From: Pseudomonas oligotrophica
GTDB taxonomy: Bacteria; Pseudomonadota; Gammaproteobacteria; Pseudomonadales; Pseudomonadaceae
Direction of reading: 5' to 3'
DNA length: 64,000 nt
Assembly (NCBI RefSeq): GCF_021726475.1
Contig: NZ_JAKJRU010000001.1
Coordinates: forward strand, 797,178-861,177
The position numbers and the translations under genes are program-made. This document shows positions 1 through 10,680 of this stretch, one piece after another. The notes under the pieces are model-generated. The model was not told the DNA's origin. It did no database searches and worked only from the letters and a program-made list of their open reading frames with translations. Every line of letters starts with the position of its first letter. Position 1 is the first letter of the stretch.

Positions 1-554
<554 letters not shown>

Positions 555-661
555 CTAGGGAAACCGGATTTGCCGCGGCCTCGCCCCGCCATCCGTCGTG
601 TCGCAGGTGCCGGGCCAAGGCTGAGCTACGCTGTTTTCAAGGGGACGACGAGGTAGTCAAG

Positions 662-1096
662 ATGAACAAAGAGCCATCGGATCGGAGCAGCCTCTATGGA
701 CGCGTTCTGCAACGCCTGGCGCTGGCTCTGGAGCAGGCGGAACGCGGTGCTGGCGATATCGAGGAACTGGAGGTGGATGGCCTGACCCCTGCCGAACTGG
801 AGTTGATCCGCGCCTACTTGAGCGGCGACTCGCAATGGCTCTCGGGCTGGCATGCCGCCGCCCAGGAGCATGCCCGGCTGGCGCGCCAGCGCACCCGGCA
901 GGTGCTGCGTGGTGGCGCGGACAAGCGCGGTGCAAGCCATGAAGCGCATCACCGCTTCGCCTTGCGCCAGATGCTCAGCTGTGCGCTCTGCCAGACCGAG
1001 GTCCAGTGGCCCGACAGCGCCGGGCCGGCCAGCTGCCCGCTGTGCGGCTCGCAACTGCTGCGAGCCCGGCGCCTGCGGCGCCTGGAACGACACTGA
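662..1096 (+). CDS. Zinc ribbon-containing protein, DUF1451 / YbeL family
   Basis: A 144-residue cytoplasmic protein of unknown role. The N-terminal two thirds is helical and charged (LEQAERGAGDIEELEVDGL), and the C-terminus holds two CxxC pairs (CALC about residue 109 and CPLC about residue 128), which should bind one zinc. E. coli ybeL also sits beside leuS, and this gene is divergent from leuS here, so the context supports the family call. The ATG at 662 is preferred to upstream in-frame starts because the protein then begins MNKEPSDRSSLYGR, without the low-complexity Arg/Ala stretch encoded further upstream. No function is claimed. Confidence 0.85.
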   Translation: MNKEPSDRSSLYGRVLQRLALALEQAERGAGDIEELEVDGLTPAELELIRAYLSGDSQWLSGWHAAAQEHARLARQRTRQVLRGGADKRGASHEAHHRFALRQMLSCALCQTEVQWPDSAGPASCPLCGSQLLRARRLRRLERH

Positions 1097-1162
1097 GGCC
1101 GACAAACGCCCGGATCGCCGCTAGAGTGGCCGCCATCGACTGGCTGGACGAAGGGGCGCCGT

Positions 1163-1924
1163 GTGCCGATCCGATATTTCTTCAAGCAGTTGCTGCTGCC
1201 GCCAGGCGGCCTGCTGATCCTCGTGCTGTTGGCCTGGCTGCTGCGCCGGCGGGCGCCGCGGCTGGCCGGGTTGTGCCTGGCGGTGGGCCTCGGCGGGCTG
1301 CTGGCGATGAGCTTGCCGGTGACCGTGGAATGGGGCGCCCGGGCGCTGGAGCGCGAGCCGGCACTGGTCGAGGCGCAGTGGCCGGGGCTGGCCGGGCAGG
1401 CAGGCGCCATCGTCGTACTTGGCGCCGGTCGCGAGCTGGCCGACGCGGCCTGGGGCAGCGACCAGCCGAGCCACCTCGCCTTCGAGCGGCTGCGCTATGC
1501 CGCACGCCTGGCCCGCGCCAGCGGCCTGCCGATCCTCACCAGCGGCGGGCTGCACTATGGCCGCCCGCCCAGCGAGGCGCAGCTGGGGGGCGAGGTGCTG
1601 CAGCGCGACTTCGGGGTGCCGGTGCGCTGGCTCGAGGAGCGCAGCCGCACGACCTGGGAAAACGCCGTCTACAGCGCGCAGATGCTCCGCGAGGCGGGTA
1701 TCGAGCGGGTGGTGCTGGTCACCTCGGCGGTGCACATGCCGCGCTCGCGCTGGTGTTTCGAGCAGAACGGCCTCGAGGTGATCGCCGCGCCGGTGGGCTT
1801 CCTCGGCGTCGCCAACGGGCGGCCCCTGGGCGGCTGGCTGCCCGAGGCCAAGGCGGTCTGGCAGAACAGCCTGCTGCTCAACGAGGCCGCCGGCATGCTG
1901 GTCTACCCGCTGCTGTATCGCTGA
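1163..1924 (+). CDS. YdcF/ElyC-type DUF218 envelope protein
   Basis: A 253-residue inner-membrane protein with two hydrophobic segments near the N-terminus (about residues 10-25 and 33-53) and a periplasmic DUF218 domain. Family hallmarks are VVLGAGRE (about 85-92), ILTSGG (about 124), the TTWENA segment (about 162) and LVTSAVHMPRS (about 184). E. coli ElyC, of this family, affects peptidoglycan precursor supply at low temperature, probably through the undecaprenyl lipid carrier; that role is transferred from the family only. The start is GTG at 1163, giving VPIRYFFKQLLLPPGG, a normal ElyC beginning. It is convergent with lnt, with only 12 bases between the stop codons. Confidence 0.85.
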   Translation: MPIRYFFKQLLLPPGGLLILVLLAWLLRRRAPRLAGLCLAVGLGGLLAMSLPVTVEWGARALEREPALVEAQWPGLAGQAGAIVVLGAGRELADAAWGSDQPSHLAFERLRYAARLARASGLPILTSGGLHYGRPPSEAQLGGEVLQRDFGVPVRWLEERSRTTWENAVYSAQMLREAGIERVVLVTSAVHMPRSRWCFEQNGLEVIAAPVGFLGVANGRPLGGWLPEAKAVWQNSLLLNEAAGMLVYPLLYR

Positions 1925-1936
1925 CGATCGCGGCGC

Positions 1937-3451
1937 TCAGCGACGACTGCGCCGGGCCAGCAGGGCCCAGCCCAGCAGCAGGGCGCAGAGTCCGAGCAGC
2001 GGCCAGGAGCGCCAGCGTAGGTAGGGCGTGCTGCCCTGCATGGCGCTGACCTCGCCATAGAGCACCGCTTCCTCGAACGCCGGCACCTGTTCGGTGATCC
2101 GGCCGAAGGGGTCGATCAGCACGGTGACGCCGTTGTTGGTCGTGCGGATCATCCAGCGTCCGGCTTCCAGCGCGCGCATCTGGGCGATCTGCAGGTGCTG
2201 CAGCGGGCCGATGGAGCGGCCGAACCAGGCGTCGTTGCTCACCGTCAGCAGCAGGTCGCTCTGCGCCGCGAGGTCCGCGGCGAACTCCGGGTAGACCACC
2301 TCGTAGCAGATATAGGGCGCGATCCGCAGCCCCTTGGCCTGCAGCAGCGGCTGGCCGGCCTCGCCGCGGGCGAAGTCCGACATCGGCAGGTCGAAGAAGG
2401 CGATCAGCCCGCGCAGCAGGTCCTGCAGCGGCACGTATTCGCCGAACGGCACCAGTTTCTGCTTGAGGTAGGTGCCGCTGCCTTCGCCGACCACGGTGAG
2501 CGCGTTGTAGTAGCGCAGCTCGCCGGCGGCGTTGGGCTGGCGCAGCGGCACCCCGGTGATCAGCGCCGAATCGCGCTGGCGGGCAAAGCCGGCCATCATC
2601 GATAGGTAGCCCTCGGCGTGCTCCTTGAGGATCGGCACGGCGGTTTCCGGCCAGACGATCAGGTCCGCCGGCCGGCTGCGGAAGGTCATGTCGCGGTACA
2701 GCAGCAGCTGCATCTCGAGCTTCTTCGGGTCCCACTTCAGGCTCTGGTGCACGTTGCCCTGTACTGCGGCGACGCTCAGCGGATCGCCCTTGGACGCGGT
2801 CCAGGCATGCGCGCCGAGCAGGACGCCGGCCAGCCAGGGGGCGAGCAGCAGGCCCAGCGCCGGCACCAGCACGGCCGCTCGCCGCCCTAGTCGCGGCAGG
2901 TTGACCAGCAGCGCGGCGCTCAGCGCCAGGCAGAAGGTCAGCAGCCAGATGCCACCCAGCGGCGCCAGGCCCGCCAGCGGGCCGTCGAGCTGGCTGTAAC
3001 CGGCGTAGAGCCAGGGGAAACCGGTCAGCAGCCAGCCGCGCAGTGCGTCGATGGCGGTCCACAGCGCGGCGAAGGCGAGGGCGTCGGCCAGCGGCGCCTG
3101 CGCGCGACGCAGCCAGCGTGCCCACAGCCAGCCGAACAGCAGTTGGAACAGCGCCAGGCCGGCGACGAAGCCGAACGTCAGCAGCCCGGCCAGCGGCGGC
3201 GCGGCGGCGCCGAAATCGTGGATACTGACATAGACCCAGCTCACGCCCGAGGCGAACAGGCCGAAGCCGTAGCACCAGCCGCGGCGTGCCGCCTGCCCCG
3301 GGCTCAGCTCGCGCAGGCCGAGGTAGAGCAGCGCCAGCGAGACCAGCGCCAGTGGCCAGAAATCGAACGGTGCCAGGGCCAGGGTGGTCAGGGTGCCGGC
3401 CGCGAGGGCCAGCAGGTTGCCCGGCCAGCCGGGACGGGTGATCCAGGGCAT
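1937..3451 (-). CDS. lnt: Apolipoprotein N-acyltransferase
   Basis: Inner-membrane enzyme that adds the third acyl chain to the N-terminal cysteine of lipoproteins, needed for Lol sorting to the outer membrane. It has 504 residues, close to the usual size. The first 200 or so residues carry six or so membrane segments, followed by a periplasmic nitrilase-like domain and a last C-terminal membrane segment. The catalytic triad is visible: Glu in VWPETAVP, Lys in LKQKLVPFGEYVP and Cys in YICYEVVYPEF. The ATG at 3451 gives MPWITRPGWPG and is preferred over an upstream in-frame start. Last gene of the miaB-ybeZ-ybeY-corC-lnt group, 125 bases after corC. Confidence 0.96.
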   Translation of the reverse strand: MPWITRPGWPGNLLALAAGTLTTLALAPFDFWPLALVSLALLYLGLRELSPGQAARRGWCYGFGLFASGVSWVYVSIHDFGAAAPPLAGLLTFGFVAGLALFQLLFGWLWARWLRRAQAPLADALAFAALWTAIDALRGWLLTGFPWLYAGYSQLDGPLAGLAPLGGIWLLTFCLALSAALLVNLPRLGRRAAVLVPALGLLLAPWLAGVLLGAHAWTASKGDPLSVAAVQGNVHQSLKWDPKKLEMQLLLYRDMTFRSRPADLIVWPETAVPILKEHAEGYLSMMAGFARQRDSALITGVPLRQPNAAGELRYYNALTVVGEGSGTYLKQKLVPFGEYVPLQDLLRGLIAFFDLPMSDFARGEAGQPLLQAKGLRIAPYICYEVVYPEFAADLAAQSDLLLTVSNDAWFGRSIGPLQHLQIAQMRALEAGRWMIRTTNNGVTVLIDPFGRITEQVPAFEEAVLYGEVSAMQGSTPYLRWRSWPLLGLCALLLGWALLARRSRR

Positions 3452-3576
3452 GGGAGTTCCTTGCGCGACAAAGGGAGCGAGGCTAAGGCCAGGCGCGCCA
3501 GCGGGCAAGCGCAGGGCGCGGGCGGGACGGCTGCCGCACGGGCCGCGGCCGGATGGCCGGGCCTGGCGGCGGGGAA

Positions 3577-4425
3577 TCAGCGACCTTCGCGTTCCAGGCG
3601 GGTCATGCGCAGCATGTGCACCCGGCGGCTGTCGGCGTTGAGCACGCGCACGCGGAAGCCGTCGATCTCGATGATCTCGTTGCGCTTGGGCAGGTGGCCG
3701 AAGGCGTTCATCACCAGGCCGGCGACGGTGTCGAACTCGTCGTCGGGGAACTCGACCTCGAAGTAGTCGTTGAACTCGTCGATCGGGGTCAGCGCCTTGA
3801 CCAGGAAATCGCCGGAGGGCAGCGGGCGGATGTAGCTGTCTTCCTCGACGTCGTGCTCGTCCTCGATGTCGCCGACGATCTGCTCGAGCACGTCCTCGAT
3901 GGTGACCAGCCCGGCGACGCCGCCGTATTCGTCGATCACCACCGCCATGTGGTTGTGGTTGGCGCGGAACTCGCGCAGCAGCACGTTCAGGCGCTTGGAT
4001 TCCGGCACGAAGGTCGCCGGGCGCAGCAGGTCCTTGATGTTGAAGGCCTGCTGGTCGTCCTGCAGGACCAAGGGCAGGAGGTCCTTGGCCAGCAGGATGC
4101 CGATCACCTCGTCGAGGCTCTCGCCGACCACCGGGTAGCGCGAGTGGGCGGCCTCGATGATGGCCGGGAGGAATTCACGCGGTGACTGGTCGGCGCGGAT
4201 GCTGATGACCTGCGAGCGCGGCACCATGATGTCGCGTACCTGCAGGTCGGCGACCTGGATGGCGCCCTCGACGATGGCCAGCGCCTCGCTGTCGAGCAGC
4301 TTGTTGTCGTGCGCCTCGTGCAGGATTTCCAGCAGTTCCTGGCGATTCTTGGGTTCGTGGGCAAAAGCCTGGGTGATTTTCTCCAGCCAGGACTTCTGCC
4401 CGCTGATCGATCGGTCTTCGCTCAT
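3577..4425 (-). CDS. corC: HlyC/CorC family CBS-pair transporter-associated protein (YbeX)
   Basis: A 282-residue cytoplasmic protein linked to magnesium/cobalt efflux and, in E. coli YbeX, to ribosome metabolism. Two CBS domains occupy about residues 70-190 (VRDIMVPRSQVISI is the typical first strand; VVIDEYGGVAGLVTIEDVLEQIVG closes the second), followed by a CorC_HlyC domain of about 80 residues ending in RVRVLNADSRRVHMLR. The ATG at 4425 gives MSEDRSISGQKSWLEK, the usual Pseudomonas start. It lies 10 bases after ybeY and is surely cotranscribed with it. Confidence 0.95.
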   Translation of the reverse strand: MSEDRSISGQKSWLEKITQAFAHEPKNRQELLEILHEAHDNKLLDSEALAIVEGAIQVADLQVRDIMVPRSQVISIRADQSPREFLPAIIEAAHSRYPVVGESLDEVIGILLAKDLLPLVLQDDQQAFNIKDLLRPATFVPESKRLNVLLREFRANHNHMAVVIDEYGGVAGLVTIEDVLEQIVGDIEDEHDVEEDSYIRPLPSGDFLVKALTPIDEFNDYFEVEFPDDEFDTVAGLVMNAFGHLPKRNEIIEIDGFRVRVLNADSRRVHMLRMTRLEREGR

Positions 4426-4435
4426 GGTGTGTGAC

Positions 4436-4918
4436 TCAATGGTCCTTGCCAGTGCCCGCTTCGGGCTGTTGTTCTGCATAGGGATCGGGGTGGCCGAGCT
4501 CGGCGAGCAGCTCGCGCTCCAGCGCCTCCATCTCCTCGGCTTCCTCATCCTCGATATGGTCGTAGCCGAGCAGGTGCAGGCAGCCGTGGATGACCAGGTG
4601 CGCCCAGTGCGCCTCGAGCGGCTTGCCCTGCTCGGCGGCCTCGCGCGCGACCACCGGGGCGCAGATCACCAGGTCGCCGAGCAGCGGGATGTCGAGGATG
4701 CCCTCGGGCACCTCGGCGGGGAACGACAGCACGTTGGTGGCGTAGTCCTTGTGCCGCCAGGTGCGGTTCAGCTCGCGGCCCTCGGCTTCGTCGACCACGC
4801 GGATGGTCAGCTCGGAGTCGGCGCTGCGCTGGCGCAGGCCCAGCTCGCACCAGCGGCGCAGGTCGGCCTCGGCAGGTACCGCGGCCTCGCTGGCCAGCTG
4901 CAGGTCCAGCTCGATCAC
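4436..4918 (-). CDS. ybeY: rRNA maturation endoribonuclease YbeY
   Basis: A 160-residue metal-dependent single-strand endoribonuclease that works in 16S rRNA 3'-end maturation and ribosome quality control. The zinc-binding signature H-x3-H-x5-H is present as [11 protein letters not shown] (about residues 116-126), with the conserved Arg/Asn of [20 protein letters not shown] ahead of it. The start codon overlaps the ybeZ stop by four bases, so the two are likely translationally coupled. Length and organisation are normal for the family. Confidence 0.97.
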   Translation of the reverse strand: MIELDLQLASEAAVPAEADLRRWCELGLRQRSADSELTIRVVDEAEGRELNRTWRHKDYATNVLSFPAEVPEGILDIPLLGDLVICAPVVAREAAEQGKPLEAHWAHLVIHGCLHLLGYDHIEDEEAEEMEALERELLAELGHPDPYAEQQPEAGTGKDH

Positions 4919-5913
4919 GCTTGCGGCTCCTCGCCCGGGCGACGGCTCGCCGCCGGTGCCTCGAAGGCGTCGTAGGCCTCGACGATGCGCTGCACCAGCG
5001 GGTGGCGCACCACGTCCTTGGGCTGGAAGTGGGTGAAGCTGATGCCCTTGACGTCCTTGAGCACCTCGATCACGTGGGCCAGGCCGGACTTGGTGCCGCG
5101 CGGCAGGTCGACCTGGGTGATGTCGCCGGTGATCACCGCGGTGGAGCCGAAGCCGATGCGGGTCAGGAACATCTTCATCTGCTCCTGGGTGGTGTTCTGG
5201 CTTTCGTCGAGGATGATGAAGCTGTTGTTCAGCGTGCGCCCGCGCATGTAGGCCAGCGGGGCGATCTCGATCACCTGCTTCTCGATCAGCCGCGCCACGT
5301 GCTCGAAGCCGAGCATCTCGTAGAGCGCGTCGTACAGCGGGCGCAGGTAAGGGTCGATCTTCTGCGCCAGGTCGCCGGGCAGGAAGCCGAGCTTCTCGCC
5401 GGCCTCCACCGCCGGGCGCACCAGCAGGATGCGGCGGACCTGCTCGCGCTCCAGCGCATCGACCGCGCAGGCCACCGCCAGGTAGGTCTTGCCGGTGCCG
5501 GCCGGGCCGATGCCGAAGTTGATGTCGTTGTCCAGGATCGCCTTGACGTAGCGCTGCTGGTTGGCCCCGCGCGGGCGGATGTTGCCCTTGCGCGTGCGCA
5601 GGCTGACGCCCTGGTTGGCGCTGGGGTTGGCCAGCTCCTCCATGCCCGACTCCTGCAGGAACAGGTGCACGGTGTCCGGCGACAGCTCGGTGGTCTTGGT
5701 TTCGCGGTACAGGCGGCGCAGCAGGTTTTCTGCCGAGCGGGCGGCATCCTTCGGGCCGACCAGTTCGAACTGGTTGCCACGGTTGCGGATTTCCAGGGCG
5801 AGGCGCTGTTCGATCAGTCGCAGGTGCTCGTCGAACTGGCCGCAGAGATTGGCGAAGCGGCGCGCTTCAAAGGGTTCGAGGGTGAAACGATGGGGTTCTA
5901 TGGGTGCGTTCAA
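4915..5913 (-). CDS. ybeZ: PhoH-like ATPase YbeZ
   Basis: A 332-residue cytoplasmic P-loop NTPase of the PhoH family, which interacts physically and genetically with YbeY in E. coli. Walker A is [13 protein letters not shown] (about residues 137-149) and Walker B is [10 protein letters not shown] (about 235), with [19 protein letters not shown] near the end, as in other PhoH-like proteins. The N-terminal 120 residues form the KH-like region ([10 protein letters not shown]). It is 125 bases downstream of miaB and overlaps ybeY. Exact biochemical function is unsettled in the family. Confidence 0.95.
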   Translation of the reverse strand: MNAPIEPHRFTLEPFEARRFANLCGQFDEHLRLIEQRLALEIRNRGNQFELVGPKDAARSAENLLRRLYRETKTTELSPDTVHLFLQESGMEELANPSANQGVSLRTRKGNIRPRGANQQRYVKAILDNDINFGIGPAGTGKTYLAVACAVDALEREQVRRILLVRPAVEAGEKLGFLPGDLAQKIDPYLRPLYDALYEMLGFEHVARLIEKQVIEIAPLAYMRGRTLNNSFIILDESQNTTQEQMKMFLTRIGFGSTAVITGDITQVDLPRGTKSGLAHVIEVLKDVKGISFTHFQPKDVVRHPLVQRIVEAYDAFEAPAASRRPGEEPQA

Positions 5914-6038
5914 GGGCTTTCGATATGGCCGTAGGCGGCGAATTGGTGAAAAGAGAATAGCGCCGCCCGGGCAAAGCCGAAAGCCGGCGCTCGTTCGGCC
6001 TGCCAGGCCCCGGCTAGCCGGGGCCGGCGCCGGAACGG

Positions 6039-7352
6039 TCAGCCCGGCAGGCTGCCGCGCAGGGAGTGCGGCAGGGCGTCGTCGATGTGCACGTCGACGA
6101 ACTGGCCGATCAGCCGCGGGTTGTCGCAGCGGAAATTGACGATACGGTTGTGCTCGGTGCGGCCCTGCAGCATGCCTGGGTCCTTCTTCGAGTAGTCGGT
6201 CACCAGGATGCGCTGGTTGGTGCCGACCATCCGTCGGCTGTTCTCGAAGCCGAGCTCGCTGATGCGGTGCTGCAGCCTGGCCAGGCGCTGCTTCTTCACC
6301 TCTTCCGGGGTGTCGTCGGCCAGGTCCGCCGCGGGCGTGCCGGGGCGGGCGCTGTAGACGAAGGAGAAGGAGAAGTCGAAACCGACCTCCTCGATCAGCT
6401 TCATGGTCTGCTCGAAGTCCTTCTCGGTCTCGCCGGGGAAGCCGACGATGAAGTCCGAGCTGATCAGGATTCCCGGCACCGCCGCCTTGAGCTTGCGGAT
6501 GCGCGACTTGTACTCCAGCGCCGTGTGGTTGCGCTTCATCGCCGCCAGCACCCGGTCGGAGCCGGACTGCACCGGCAGATGCAGGTAGCGCACCAGCTGC
6601 GGGATGTCGGCGTGGGCCTGGATGATCGCGTCGGAGAACTCCAGCGGGTGGCTGGTGGTGTAGCGGATGCGCTCGATGCCGTCGATGGCCGCCACCGCAT
6701 GCAGCAGGTCGGCGAAATCATGGCCGTCGTGGCGATAGCCGTTGACGTTCTGCCCGAGCAGGGTGACTTCCTTCACGCCGCCTTCGGTCAGGTGGACGAT
6801 CTCGGCGAGCACGTCGGGCATCGGCCGGCTGACCTCGTCGCCGCGGGTGTAGGGCACCACGCAGAAGGTGCAGTACTTGCTGCAGCCTTCCATCACCGAG
6901 ACGAAGGCGCTGGGGCCGTCGACGCGCGGCTCGGGCAGGCGGTCGAACTTCTCGATCTCGGGGAAGGAGATGTCCACCTGGGGCTTTTTCGTGGTGCGCG
7001 CGGCGTCGATCATCTCCGGCAGGCGGTGCAGCGTCTGCGGGCCGAACACCACGTCGACGTAGGGCGCGCGATCGCGGATCGCCGCACCTTCCTGGCTGGC
7101 CACGCAGCCGCCGACGCCGATCACCAGCTGCGGGTTGTCCTGCTTGAGTTCGCGCCAGCGGCCGAGCTGGGAGAACACCTTCTCCTGGGCCTTCTCGCGG
7201 ATCGAACAGGTGTTGAGGAGGATCACGTCGGCATCGGCCGGGTTGTCGGTGATCTCCAGGGCCTGGTGCTCGCCCAGCAGGTCGGCCATGCGCGAGCTGT
7301 CGTACTCGTTCATCTGGCAGCCGTGGGTTTCGATGAAAAGCTTGCGGGACAT
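6039..7352 (-). CDS. miaB: tRNA-2-methylthio-N6-dimethylallyladenosine synthase
   Basis: Radical-SAM methylthiotransferase that converts i6A37 to ms2i6A37 in tRNAs reading UNN codons. It has 437 residues. The N-terminal MTTase domain has three cluster cysteines ([19 protein letters not shown] and GVGGCVA). The radical-SAM motif is [15 protein letters not shown] (about residues 155-169), and a C-terminal TRAM domain starts near [10 protein letters not shown]. It is the first gene of the miaB-ybeZ-ybeY-corC-lnt group. The 3' end ([19 protein letters not shown]) is normal for pseudomonads. Confidence 0.97.
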   Translation of the reverse strand: MSRKLFIETHGCQMNEYDSSRMADLLGEHQALEITDNPADADVILLNTCSIREKAQEKVFSQLGRWRELKQDNPQLVIGVGGCVASQEGAAIRDRAPYVDVVFGPQTLHRLPEMIDAARTTKKPQVDISFPEIEKFDRLPEPRVDGPSAFVSVMEGCSKYCTFCVVPYTRGDEVSRPMPDVLAEIVHLTEGGVKEVTLLGQNVNGYRHDGHDFADLLHAVAAIDGIERIRYTTSHPLEFSDAIIQAHADIPQLVRYLHLPVQSGSDRVLAAMKRNHTALEYKSRIRKLKAAVPGILISSDFIVGFPGETEKDFEQTMKLIEEVGFDFSFSFVYSARPGTPAADLADDTPEEVKKQRLARLQHRISELGFENSRRMVGTNQRILVTDYSKKDPGMLQGRTEHNRIVNFRCDNPRLIGQFVDVHIDDALPHSLRGSLPG

Positions 7353-7438
7353 GTTACGGGCCGGCGTTGTGCAAAAAATGACCGGCGATTATAAGCGCCT
7401 GCAGGGGAGGGGGAAAGCGCGCGATCGTCGCTGCCGGC

Positions 7439-7975
7439 TCAGGGGGCGAAAGGCGAATCGGCGGCCTGCAGCTCCTGCAGGTATTCGCGGAAGATCTGCC
7501 CGAGCACCTGGGTGGCGATTTCCAGCTCGTCGCGGCGCATCTGGTTGGCCACCCGGTCGGCGGTGTCCAGCGCGTCTTCGTCGCCGTTGACCGCGGCCAT
7601 CTTCAGCACGATGTAGGCCTGCACGTTGTTGGCCTGCACGCCCTCGCCGCGGAAGAACATGATGCCCAGGCGATGCTGTGCGTTGGCGTGGCCCTTGAGC
7701 GAGGCCTGCTCGAACCAGTGCAGCGCCTTGTTCAGGTCGCGTGGAGCGCGCTTGCCGTCGTGGTAGAACTCGCCCAGTTCGAAGGCCGCCTGGGCATCGC
7801 CTTCGCTGGCCGCCTGCTGGCAGGCCCGCAGGGCCGCGGACAGTTCCTCGGGCAGTGCATTGAGCGCGCAGCGTGCGGTGGCCGGCACCAGCAGTGAGTT
7901 GCCACCGGCCAGGGCCATCGTCGGCAAGGCGAGGAGCAGGCAGCCCAGGGACAGAATGCGGCCGGTGCGGGTCAT
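7439..7975 (-). CDS. Sel1-repeat periplasmic protein
   Basis: A 178-residue protein with a Sec signal peptide (about residues 1-23, ending in LPTMALAGG) and at least two Sel1/TPR-like repeats: AAFELGEFYHDGKRAPRDLNKALHWFEQA and NAQHRLGIMFFRGEGVQANN are read across about residues 60-120. These alpha-helical repeats normally bind other proteins. The ATG at 7975 is preferred; a TTG directly before it is in frame. It lies between miaB and the hemL group on the same strand. The specific partner and role are unknown. Confidence 0.8.
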   Translation of the reverse strand: MTRTGRILSLGCLLLALPTMALAGGNSLLVPATARCALNALPEELSAALRACQQAASEGDAQAAFELGEFYHDGKRAPRDLNKALHWFEQASLKGHANAQHRLGIMFFRGEGVQANNVQAYIVLKMAAVNGDEDALDTADRVANQMRRDELEIATQVLGQIFREYLQELQAADSPFAP

Positions 7976-8091
7976 CAATTGGAGCGCCTCGAGGATCAGG
8001 GCGTTTTAATGGGACAGCCGCGCAAACGCGTCGGCGGTCACATTATGGGATAAGCCGCGGGCAGCTTACAAAGCCTTTCGGGCCGGGCGCC

Positions 8092-8715
8092 TCAGCCGGC
8101 GGCGGCCGGCGCTGGCTGGCTTGCGCTGCGCTGGCAAAGCCGCAGCAGGAGCGCAGCGGGCGGCAGCGCCAGGGCCAGCAGCAGGTTGCCGAGCGCCGCG
8201 TCGATCGGCCCCCGCCAGGGCGCACTCGGCAGCAGCAGCGCGCCTGCGGCGATACCGGCCAGTGCGATCCGGCGCTCCGGCCAGTGCACGAGTCCGGCGT
8301 AGGCCAGCAGCAGGGCGCTGGCCAGTGCCAGCGTCAGCGCGTAGGGCGCGCTCCAGCCGGCCTGGCGAGCCAGCTCGAAGCATGCGCACAGGCCCAGCAG
8401 CAGGCGGCCCCAGGTCGGTCGGCTCCATTGCCAGCCACGTGCGCCGGCCAGGCAGGCCAGCGCCAGCAGCGGCACGCCCAGTTGCAGCGTCGCCTGCTGC
8501 AGCCAGCTCGTCAGCGCCCGGGTATCGGCGCCCAGCCCGGCGGCGGCCTGGCTGCAGCCGAGCGCGGCAGTCAGGGTCAGGCCGAGCAGGGCGCAGAACA
8601 GCGCCGCTTGCTCGGCCTCGCCGGCCTGGCGACGGCAGCGACCGACGGCCAGCGCCGAGCTACCGGCCGCCAGGGCCAGCAGCGCGGCGGACAGCGTCAG
8701 CGCCACTCCGCTCAT
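8092..8715 (-). CDS. Conserved hypothetical multi-pass membrane protein
   Basis: A 207-residue, very Ala/Leu-rich protein with about seven predicted membrane segments and short loops (first segment [20 protein letters not shown]). I do not recognise a catalytic motif. Its ATG overlaps the hemL stop codon by four bases, so it is translated by coupling to hemL. A gene of similar size follows hemL in P. aeruginosa as I remember it. The tandem of a haem-precursor enzyme and a membrane protein may be functional, but nothing in the sequence shows how. Confidence 0.7.
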   Translation of the reverse strand: MSGVALTLSAALLALAAGSSALAVGRCRRQAGEAEQAALFCALLGLTLTAALGCSQAAAGLGADTRALTSWLQQATLQLGVPLLALACLAGARGWQWSRPTWGRLLLGLCACFELARQAGWSAPYALTLALASALLLAYAGLVHWPERRIALAGIAAGALLLPSAPWRGPIDAALGNLLLALALPPAALLLRLCQRSASQPAPAAAG

Positions 8716-9995
8716 TTGAGGCCGGCGAAGGCGCGTTCGGCGGCGTCGAGGGTGATCGCCAGCTCCGCATCGCCGTGGGCGATGGAGGTGAAGCCGGCCT
8801 CGAAGGCGCTCGGCGCCAGGTACACGCCGCCGTCGAGCATCAGGTGGAAGAAGCGCTTGAAGCGCTCGGCATCGCTGGCCATGACGTCGGCGAAGGTGAC
8901 GATCTCGCTTGCCTCGCTGAAGTACAGGCCGAACATGCCGCCCACCTGGGTGGTGACGAAGGGGATGCCGGCCGCCGCTGCGCGCGCCTTCAGGCCGTCG
9001 AGCATGCGTGTGGTGTAGTCGCTCAGTTCGGCGTGGAAGCCGGGGCGGCTGATCAGCTCGAGGGTGGTCAGGCCGGCAGCCATCGCCAGCGGATTGCCCG
9101 ACAGCGTGCCGGCCTGGTAGACCGGGCCGAGCGGGGCGATGCACTCCATGATCGCGCGCTTGCCGCCGAAGCAACCGACCGGCATGCCGCCGCCGATGAT
9201 CTTGCCGAAGGTCGACAGGTCCGGGGTCACGCCGTAGTAGGCCTGGGCGCCGCCGAGGGCGACGCGAAAGCCGGTCATCACCTCGTCGAAGATCAACACC
9301 ACGCCGTGCGCGTCGCACAGGCGGCGCAGGCCTTCGAGGAAGCCCGGCGCCGGCGGTACGCAGTTCATGTTGCCGGCCACCGGCTCGACGATGATGCAGG
9401 CGACCTGCTCGCCCTTTTCCGCGAGCGTGGCCTCGACTTCGGCGAGGTCGTTGTAGGCCAGGGTCAGGGTGTGCTTGGCGAAGTCCGCCGGCACGCCCGC
9501 CGAGCTCGGCACGCCCTGGGTCAGGGCGCCCGAGCCGGCCTTGACCAGCAGGCTGTCGGAGTGGCCGTGGTAGCAGCCTTCGAACTTGATGATGGCGTCG
9601 CGACCGGTATAGCCGCGGGCCAGGCGGATGGCGCTCATGGTCGCCTCGGTGCCGGAGCTGACCATGCGCACCATTTCCATCGACGGCACCAGCGCGCAGA
9701 CGCGCTCGGCCATCGCCGTCTCCATCGCGGTCGGCGCGCCGTAGGACAGGCCGTGCTCCAACTGCCGACGCACCGCATCGAGCACCTGCGGGTGGCTGTG
9801 GCCGAGGATCGCCGGGCCCCAGGAGCCGACGTAGTCGACGTAGCGCTTGTCGTCCTCGTCGATGACGTAGGCGCCCTCGGCGTGCTTGAGGAACAGCGGC
9901 GTGCCGCCGACGCTGCGGAACGCGCGCACCGGCGAGTTGACGCCGCCGGGGATGTGGGTCTGGGCCTGATTGAAGAGTGCTTCGGAACGGGACAT
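8712..9995 (-). CDS. hemL: Glutamate-1-semialdehyde 2,1-aminomutase
   Basis: PLP enzyme making 5-aminolevulinate, the committed tetrapyrrole precursor in the C5 pathway. It has 427 residues, typical length. It begins [18 protein letters not shown] and has the family block NSPVRAF. The PLP-binding lysine lies in [15 protein letters not shown] (about residue 265). The ATG at 9995 is chosen because it gives the conserved N-terminus. It follows thiE by 43 bases on the same strand, as in P. aeruginosa, so thiD-thiE-hemL and the downstream membrane gene probably form one transcript. Confidence 0.97.
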   Translation of the reverse strand: MSRSEALFNQAQTHIPGGVNSPVRAFRSVGGTPLFLKHAEGAYVIDEDDKRYVDYVGSWGPAILGHSHPQVLDAVRRQLEHGLSYGAPTAMETAMAERVCALVPSMEMVRMVSSGTEATMSAIRLARGYTGRDAIIKFEGCYHGHSDSLLVKAGSGALTQGVPSSAGVPADFAKHTLTLAYNDLAEVEATLAEKGEQVACIIVEPVAGNMNCVPPAPGFLEGLRRLCDAHGVVLIFDEVMTGFRVALGGAQAYYGVTPDLSTFGKIIGGGMPVGCFGGKRAIMECIAPLGPVYQAGTLSGNPLAMAAGLTTLELISRPGFHAELSDYTTRMLDGLKARAAAAGIPFVTTQVGGMFGLYFSEASEIVTFADVMASDAERFKRFFHLMLDGGVYLAPSAFEAGFTSIAHGDAELAITLDAAERAFAGLK

Positions 9996-10038
9996 GCGGG
10001 GCCTCGCAAAACAGCGGCGGTATCGACCGCCGGGATGG

Positions 10039-10671
10039 TCAGATGGATTCGAACAGCTGGCTGAACGCCCGCGCGCGACGCTCGACCTCGGCGGCCGAGT
10101 CGGCGGCGAACAGCGCATGGACGACCGCCACCAGGCTGGCGCCGGCAGCGATGAGGGATGTGGCGTTGTCCAGGGTCACGCCGCCGATGGCGACGATCGG
10201 CAGCTGCAGCTGGCGGCGCGCCTGCTCGAGCAGGGCGATGTCGGCGCCCGGGGCGCCGGGCTTGGTGCGCGAGTCGAAGAAGCGACCGAAGGCGACATAG
10301 CTGGCGCCTTCGGCGGCGGCCTGTTCGGCCAGTTCCAGGCGCGCATGGCAGGTCGCGCCGATGACCGCCCGGCGGCCGAGCAGCGCGCGTGCGGCCGCCA
10401 GCGAGCCGTCCTCCTGGCCGAGGTGCAGGCCGGCCCCGAGGCGCGCGGCGAGCTCGGCGTCGTCGTTGACGATCAGCTCGGCGCCGTGGCGCTCGCACAG
10501 CGCCTGCAGCGCCTGGGCTTCGCGCAGGCGGCGGGATTCGTCGCGCGACTTGTCGCGGTACTGCAGCAGCCGCGTGCCGCCGCGCAGGGCGGCCTCGGCG
10601 TAGGGCAGCAGGCGCCCGTCGGCGAGCAGGGTGCTGTCGGTGATGGCGTAGAGACCGCGCAGGTTGTTCAT
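10039..10671 (-). CDS. thiE: Thiamine-phosphate synthase
   Basis: Joins HMP pyrophosphate and thiazole phosphate to give thiamine monophosphate. It is a 210-residue TIM barrel of normal size. Recognisable blocks are [10 protein letters not shown] at the N-terminus, LLQYRDKS (pyrophosphate and substrate contacts), [28 protein letters not shown] and [11 protein letters not shown] near the C-terminus. It starts 9 bases after thiD, so the two kinase/synthase steps are cotranscribed. No TPP riboswitch is apparent upstream of thiD. Confidence 0.95.
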   Translation of the reverse strand: MNNLRGLYAITDSTLLADGRLLPYAEAALRGGTRLLQYRDKSRDESRRLREAQALQALCERHGAELIVNDDAELAARLGAGLHLGQEDGSLAAARALLGRRAVIGATCHARLELAEQAAAEGASYVAFGRFFDSRTKPGAPGADIALLEQARRQLQLPIVAIGGVTLDNATSLIAAGASLVAVVHALFAADSAAEVERRARAFSQLFESI

Positions 10672-10680
10672 GGCGCGTCC